A stretch of DNA of 48,688 nt from Caryophanales bacterium. Its GTDB lineage: Bacteria > Bacillota_I > Bacilli_A > RF39 > UBA660. Under the pieces are notes generated by a model. The model made no database searches. It was not told the DNA's origin and worked only from the letters and a program-made list of their open reading frames with translations. Shown in pieces: positions 44,683-48,688 of the stretch (its first letter is position 1; every line of letters begins with the position of its first letter). Made by a program: the position numbers and the translations under genes. The stretch lies in assembly GCA_016288795.1 (NCBI GenBank), contig JAEELI010000015.1, positions 1 through 48,688 of the forward strand, written 5' to 3'.

Positions 44683-44715
44683 ATATGATACTCTCTATCA
44701 TATATAAATATGATA
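44683..44715. promoter_or_regulatory. Three ATATGATA copies: probable operator
   Basis: ATATGATA occurs at 44683-44690 and 44708-44715 (plus strand) and as its complement TATCATAT at 44696-44703. The first two arms form a perfect 8-bp inverted repeat with a 5-nt spacer, placed at the expected transcription start of the 242-residue gene. The third copy overlaps that gene's -10 box. This arrangement suits a dimeric repressor. Confidence 0.5.
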
Positions 44716-44738
44716 AAATATTTTTGAGAAAAAAGCAA
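44710..44738 (-). promoter_or_regulatory. Promoter of the 242/344-residue pair
   Basis: The minus strand reads TTGCTT (44733-44738), a 17-nt spacer and TATCAT (44710-44715). Confidence 0.55.
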
Positions 44739-44816
44739 CTAAAAAATATAAAAAATCGACACAAATTCCAAAATTATTATCTATGTCTATAGGCGACAAT
44801 TTATAGTGTATAATTA

Positions 44817-44841
44817 ACGTAAATTTCTGTTGTTTTTACGT
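44817..44841. repeat. Inverted repeat in the TasA-like intergenic region
   Basis: ACGTAAA (44817-44823) and TTTACGT (44835-44841) with an 11-nt spacer, upstream of the plus-strand promoter. It is short and may be chance; if real it would be an activator or repressor site. The 230-bp intergenic region holds no other feature I can support. Confidence 0.3.
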
Positions 44842-44847
44842 ATTGTT

Positions 44848-44877
44848 TAACACTTGTCTTAACATATCTAGTATAAT
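44848..44877 (+). promoter_or_regulatory. Promoter of the plus-strand TasA-like gene
   Basis: TATAAT at 44872-44877 is a perfect -10. The -35 is weak (TAACAC, 18 bp upstream), so activation by another factor is plausible. Confidence 0.5.
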
Positions 44878-44905
44878 TATGGTATAGAGTAAAGGAGGAA
44901 TGTGT

Positions 44906-45514
44906 GTGATAAATATCCTGAAAAAACGCCAGTTTAGAATACTTTTAGCATGTATTTCTCTTTTACTATTGATTAACATGATACAAGAAACTTATGCTAA
45001 ATATATTTCTAGTGCAAACGCTAATAGTGAATTCTCTATTGCTAGATGGGCATTTTTAGTTAATACCCAAGATGTTTTAAGTAACTCAGATTTTTCAAAT
45101 ACAATAATTCCAACTTTTGATACTGATACAAATATTGCAACTGGAGTAATTGCACCAACTAGCACTGGTTATTTTGATATTGTAATAGACTCTTCGGATG
45201 TAGATGTTGCTTTCAATGAAACAATAACACTTTCTCAAAATGAAGACAATACCGTAACGGACTTAGTATTTACAGGTTATAGTCTCAATAATGGACAGGT
45301 AGTTTCTTTAAATAATTTAACTTCTACAACTATTACATCTTCACATGCTTTAAATGAACAAAACACGGTAAATACTTACCGTGTATACATAGCTTGGAAC
45401 GATAATGCTTCCACCGAAACAATGGACAATGCAGACGATGCTGATGCTGCTGTTAATGGTGAAGCTATTATAGATATTAATATTAACTTTATCCAAAGCG
45501 CTAGCTCGAGTTAG
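44906..45514 (+). CDS. SipW-dependent camelysin-like secreted protein (plus strand)
   Basis: A 202-residue protein. GTG 44906 is chosen because AAGGAGG lies 7 nt before it; ATG 44900 is too close to that site. Basic start (NILKKRQF), hydrophobic helix (about 9-27), then ETYAKYISSANANSEFSIARWAFLVN, a typical SipW-type cleavage region and camelysin N-terminus. The rest is beta-rich with DININFIQS at the end. It is the only plus-strand gene of this surface module. It converges on the 211-residue gene with a 14-bp overlap and no terminator between. Likely a matrix or surface fibre subunit. Confidence 0.82.
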   Translation: MINILKKRQFRILLACISLLLLINMIQETYAKYISSANANSEFSIARWAFLVNTQDVLSNSDFSNTIIPTFDTDTNIATGVIAPTSTGYFDIVIDSSDVDVAFNETITLSQNEDNTVTDLVFTGYSLNNGQVVSLNNLTSTTITSSHALNEQNTVNTYRVYIAWNDNASTETMDNADDADAAVNGEAIIDININFIQSASSS

Positions 45515-46136
45515 GGTTTTGAGTTATTGTTAACTTAACTATAAGACTAATACTTGGCAAGGTAGGATTATTAGCTTTAAAAGTGCTGGCATTTATGCCC
45601 CAAGTTGTATCAAGTTCATCTTGATTATTTTCATATGGCCATTCAACTTCTAAATTAAAATCTTGATGACCATTATTCATATTTATTAATGTGCCTGATG
45701 TTGATAATGTAATAGTGAATGGATAATCGCTAGCTAATTGAGATTCCAAAGCAGCACTCGTAAGATCTTCTGAAAGTATTTGTTGTCCCCTGGATTCCCT
45801 TCCTTCGACAGTTACATATGTAGTCCCAAGTATTCTAGCCTCAATTATTACATACGAAAGATTTGCTGTAACTTCACTATTGTTATATGCACTTATTTCA
45901 TATTCATAATCATCCATACCTGGATATAAATCATCTACAATAATATTTAATTCATTTGTTACTTGGCTATCATTAGCTTCAAATGTTACATTCCAGCCTT
46001 TAACGTGAACATCAATACTATTGTCAATTTTACTTGCATAAATAAACCAAGCAAAAGTATTTGCTGAAATCAAAACAATCAAGAAAATAATTCTTGATGG
46101 TTTTATTATTCGTTTTTTTGAAGATTTACTCTTCAT
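45501..46136 (-). CDS. Camelysin-like secreted protein, co-operonic with signal peptidase
   Basis: A 211-residue protein with a basic N-terminus (MKSKSSKKRIIKPSR), a hydrophobic helix (about 16-28) and SANTFAWFIYASKIDNSIDVHVKGWNV, a pattern close to TasA/CalY (helix, then AWF). Beta strands follow and the end is LIVKLTITQNP. Its start overlaps the signal peptidase stop by 11 bp, so enzyme and substrate are translated together. Family assignment by N-terminal pattern. Confidence 0.8.
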   Translation of the reverse strand: MKSKSSKKRIIKPSRIIFLIVLISANTFAWFIYASKIDNSIDVHVKGWNVTFEANDSQVTNELNIIVDDLYPGMDDYEYEISAYNNSEVTANLSYVIIEARILGTTYVTVEGRESRGQQILSEDLTSAALESQLASDYPFTITLSTSGTLINMNNGHQDFNLEVEWPYENNQDELDTTWGINASTFKANNPTLPSISLIVKLTITQNPNSS

Positions 46137-46671
46137 CTTTTATATCCTCTTTATCATCATCATCTTTAAGTATAAATGATGTGACTATTTCGTAGGCAAA
46201 AGCAACTCCCACTGCCACAAATAATAAATAATAAATAACAATATTAGTCATCAATCTACCTACAAAAGAGAATAATAATGTATGATATACTACTTTTCCA
46301 TATATATCTTCTTGACTTATTTCTGGGTCTTCTATTTGATTAGCGATTCCCTTAGTTACAAAATACTTTGTTCCTTCTTCTTCTCTTTCTCTAATAACTC
46401 TATGGGTAACAATTAATCCCTTTAAATTAACTTCTTTTCCCAAATAAGTTACATCGTCATCTATTTTTATATTAGATGCGGGAACTTTTTGAACCACGAT
46501 AATATCCCCGATTTTATATTCGGGAACCATACTATCAGATACTACTTGGAATATATAAATATTACCTATAGCTAATTTATTATTAGTAACTTTTTGAAAA
46601 ATAACAACTAATAAAACAATTACTAAAAATGTTGTTACTATCCCCTTAAGAACTCTTAGGATAACCTTCAT
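46126..46671 (-). CDS. SipW-type (ER-type) signal peptidase I
   Basis: A 181-residue membrane protein: TM at about 9-26, catalytic VVSDSMVPEYKIGD with Ser47, then GLIVTHRVI with His90 in place of the Lys of ordinary bacterial signal peptidases, which marks the SipW/ER type. DIYGKVVYH is a further family element. A second TM (about 140-165) leads to an acidic tail (DDDDKEDIKDEE). It likely cleaves the camelysin-like proteins encoded nearby. ATG 46671 lies 12 bp after the DUF2357 gene. Confidence 0.9.
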   Translation of the reverse strand: MKVILRVLKGIVTTFLVIVLLVVIFQKVTNNKLAIGNIYIFQVVSDSMVPEYKIGDIIVVQKVPASNIKIDDDVTYLGKEVNLKGLIVTHRVIREREEEGTKYFVTKGIANQIEDPEISQEDIYGKVVYHTLLFSFVGRLMTNIVIYYLLFVAVGVAFAYEIVTSFILKDDDDKEDIKDEE

Positions 46672-46683
46672 TTAGAACCACTC

Positions 46684-47790
46684 CTATATTTTTAAATCTT
46701 CTATCTTTTCTAAATAACTCTTAATATGTTGAGAAAAAGTGTTTTGAATTTCCATTAAACTAGCTTCTTTACGATATTTAATAATTGCTATTTTATCTCC
46801 TATTTTCTCTTTCAATTCACTTTCTGGTAAATCAACGTTTAATTCAACTATTCTTTGAATTAAATTCTCTGTTATTTCTTCTATTATTTCTTTCTTTTGT
46901 TTTCTATTAACACTTTCATTTAAAGTATCCATAGCTAAGAAATCCAATAAGAATGTATTATTTAAATACTCTTTTAATATACCATTATCTTCATATTTTT
47001 TATTAGCTTTAACTATTTTTGTATCATCAGCAACATGATTTTGTAAATAATCCCATAGCTTCATTGCATATTGAAAATTAGTATTTTTTAAAATAACATT
47101 GGTCTTCTTAATTGGAGGAATTACTCTAGCTACGTGTAATTTCTTTAGTGTTTTAAACACCTCGGTGTTAGTAAGCATAGATATATCGTCATCTAGTTTT
47201 TGAATTCTCTTATCTATAGGAACATCTCCTTGAAAATCCTTTTTATCTATTAAACTAGATGTATAATTTAATTCCAAAAATACTTGTTCTTTTCCTATGC
47301 TAGAACGAGCATTATATTTAGCTTTTTTTACATCTTTAACACTAGATGCCGTGATTAAACTCTTCTTTTTTATTTCGACGAAGTTACGCATATTATCTAT
47401 TAAAGTATAAATTAATCTATTTTCATATGTGTCATAACTTTCATCTTTATTAATATTAAGTATTTTAGATGGTTTAACATCTCCATTATCTTCAATTTTT
47501 TGAATAAAGTTAGTATGCTTAGATAAGTGTCTAATACTCTCTACAGTAGTTCTTCTCGCTAATTCTATCTTAACTATTTCTTCTTCATTAATAATGAAAC
47601 GATTAGGATTTCTTAAGATATTATCTAGATATCTTATTGTATCTTCCATCAAATCTAACCATTCAAAATCAGTTTCTACTCTTTTTAAATCAGTATTAAC
47701 TAAAAGACTACTACGGATATTATTTGTAAACCTTTCTTGATCTTTTTCACTAGAATTCTCTAATAATTTAATTATCTTAAGTTTTTCCAT
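46684..47790 (-). CDS. DUF2357/McrC-like partner of an McrB-type ATPase
   Basis: A 368-residue soluble, charged, mainly helical protein. The segment YDTYENRLIYTLIDNMRNFV (about 117-136) resembles the conserved ExxxxENRxxxxxL core of the DUF2357 domain found beside McrB-like ATPases. I see no PD-(D/E)XK nuclease motif (the usual McrC catalytic residues), although the region IKYRKE near the end should be checked. GGTGAT precedes the start. It lies 8 bp after the ATPase gene, so the two form a complex-like pair. Whether it acts in restriction or in surface assembly is open. Confidence 0.65.
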   Translation of the reverse strand: MEKLKIIKLLENSSEKDQERFTNNIRSSLLVNTDLKRVETDFEWLDLMEDTIRYLDNILRNPNRFIINEEEIVKIELARRTTVESIRHLSKHTNFIQKIEDNGDVKPSKILNINKDESYDTYENRLIYTLIDNMRNFVEIKKKSLITASSVKDVKKAKYNARSSIGKEQVFLELNYTSSLIDKKDFQGDVPIDKRIQKLDDDISMLTNTEVFKTLKKLHVARVIPPIKKTNVILKNTNFQYAMKLWDYLQNHVADDTKIVKANKKYEDNGILKEYLNNTFLLDFLAMDTLNESVNRKQKKEIIEEITENLIQRIVELNVDLPESELKEKIGDKIAIIKYRKEASLMEIQNTFSQHIKSYLEKIEDLKI

Positions 47791-47798
47791 AATATCAC

Positions 47799-48688
47799 CT
47801 ATGCCATTTTCTTAAGTCTTAATAAGAACTCAATACATTCAGCCATTTTATTCTCACCAAAAGTATCATTTAAGAACTTAACAAATCCATCTATTTCATC
47901 TCTAATATAGGCAACATTTAATTGTTCAAATTTTCTTAAAATTTTACGAGCTATGAAGTAATCGATTCCTCTTATTTCATCGCCACCACAAGCTACAAAT
48001 ACAGGCACAAACTTTCTCATATGTGCAACAATTCTGTTACCGAATGCGATACGGAAGTGTTGAATAACATAATCATCCATTTGTTCTATTTTCTTTAAGT
48101 TCTCTTCATGAATTGGATTATTCTTAATAGCATCTTGGAATTTACCATCTAAATAAGAATAATTAATATCTTGTGCAGGAGTATCAATTGGTTCAAAAAC
48201 TTGACCTTTATCATTTATATCGATTGGCATAGCACGGTCGTATACTTTATCAGTAACCATAAATGTTGAGTCATCGTTATTGATTGTTCCTATATACCAC
48301 ATATTAGGTGGTATTTTTAATTTACCACCACTTAAATGAACTGGGTCATTTTTCCATGCACTAGGAACTATTTCAACTATCCATTCATCTTTGTTAGGCA
48401 TTTCTAGAATAGATAGCATTTCCGCAAAGTAATACTCGACACGAGAGATATTCATTTCATCTAGGATAACTGTATAAACATCATCTGTATATCCAGCAAT
48501 ATACATTTCTTTTAATACTTCTGTTTCATTAAATCTCTTTGTAAATTCGTTGAAATATCCAAATAACTCAGTTCTATCACGCCAAGACGGTTGAACTGAA
48601 GCAATACATGAGTCATGTTTTAAGAATTTTCCCCAAGCATAAGCTAAGGAAGTTTTACCAGTTCCGGAAATACCTTGTAATATAACTA
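47799..48688 (-). CDS. McrB-like AAA+ ATPase, C-terminal 295 residues (cut by right edge)
   Basis: Open to base 48688, with the N-terminus outside the window. Visible parts are Walker A GISGTGKT just inside the edge, then PSWRDRTELFGYFNEF (the McrB/MoxR-group element after the P-loop), Walker B TVILDEMNIS, the sensor region MWYIGTINNDDSTFMVTDKVYDRA, and an arginine-finger-like R in the following helix. This is the McrB subfamily of AAA+ proteins, GTPase in E. coli McrB and ATPase in other members. The internal ATG at 48506 is not the start. It is followed after 8 bp by the DUF2357 gene and then by a SipW-type peptidase in the same direction. Confidence 0.85.
   Translation of the reverse strand, partial: VILQGISGTGKTSLAYAWGKFLKHDSCIASVQPSWRDRTELFGYFNEFTKRFNETEVLKEMYIAGYTDDVYTVILDEMNISRVEYYFAEMLSILEMPNKDEWIVEIVPSAWKNDPVHLSGGKLKIPPNMWYIGTINNDDSTFMVTDKVYDRAMPIDINDKGQVFEPIDTPAQDINYSYLDGKFQDAIKNNPIHEENLKKIEQMDDYVIQHFRIAFGNRIVAHMRKFVPVFVACGGDEIRGIDYFIARKILRKFEQLNVAYIRDEIDGFVKFLNDTFGENKMAECIEFLLRLKKMA

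Noticed and set aside
1-48688. Mollicute genetic code with UGA as Trp
   Set aside because: TGA ends the genes at 21437 and 33937 in good context, and TGG is used for Trp throughout.

Overview
The window is AT-rich chromosomal DNA from a Gram-positive, low-GC bacterium of the Bacillota (Firmicutes). The standard genetic code applies: TGG encodes Trp, and TGA is a real stop (for example at 21437-21439 and 33937-33939), so this is not a code-4 Mollicute. An rlmB-sigH pair, uvrB, YtqA-type radical SAM and SipW-type genes point to the class Bacilli, probably an uncultured gut lineage near Erysipelotrichales/RF39. That placement is inference. I saw no tRNA, rRNA, CRISPR array, transposase, integrase or phage gene. 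No stretch longer than about 230 bp lacks a gene.

Region A (443-22174, all minus strand) is the most striking part. About 21.7 kb encode what looks like one envelope-spanning machine built from two systems normally seen apart. The first half in transcription order is a Tad/Flp-type pilus module: a thioester adhesin, a TadE-like protein, CpaB, TadA, TadB and TadC, and then a group of very short-leader pilin-like proteins plus a TadZ-like protein. The second half is a type IV secretion (T4SS) core: VirB2-like small membrane proteins, VirB6/TrbL, VirB3/PrgI and a VirB4 ATPase split over two genes. Four proteins share a VirB2-like two-helix domain; one is fused to a SleB-like wall hydrolase and two carry secreted Cys-rich domains. 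I found no relaxase, VirD4/TcpA coupling protein, sortase or prepilin peptidase. Internal terminators and promoters divide the locus into about six transcription units, so pilin-like genes can be expressed separately from the machine. A further minus-strand gene (1-375) runs off the left edge.

Region B (22229-26524, plus strand) is housekeeping: a CPBP/CAAX membrane protease, a phosphoesterase-fold protein with an eroded active site, uvrB and a short-chain dehydrogenase. Region C (26544-31413, minus) has a GH25 muramidase lipoprotein, a four-gene unit of unknown acidic and helical proteins, and rlmB-sigH. A YtqA-like radical SAM gene (31499, plus) diverges from rlmB.

Region D (32439-48688, almost all minus) is a second surface module. 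A McrB-like AAA+ ATPase (cut by the right edge) and a DUF2357/McrC-like partner are tightly packed with a SipW-type signal peptidase and a small TasA/camelysin-like secreted protein. Three more such proteins follow, then a 2913-residue secreted protein with about 30 Gly-rich YGGGN repeats, then 40- and 501-residue intracellular-looking proteins in the same apparent operon.

In functional terms, the window is dominated by cell-surface construction: a hybrid pilus/T4SS-like apparatus with a covalent-type adhesin at its head, and a SipW-type matrix or fibre module.
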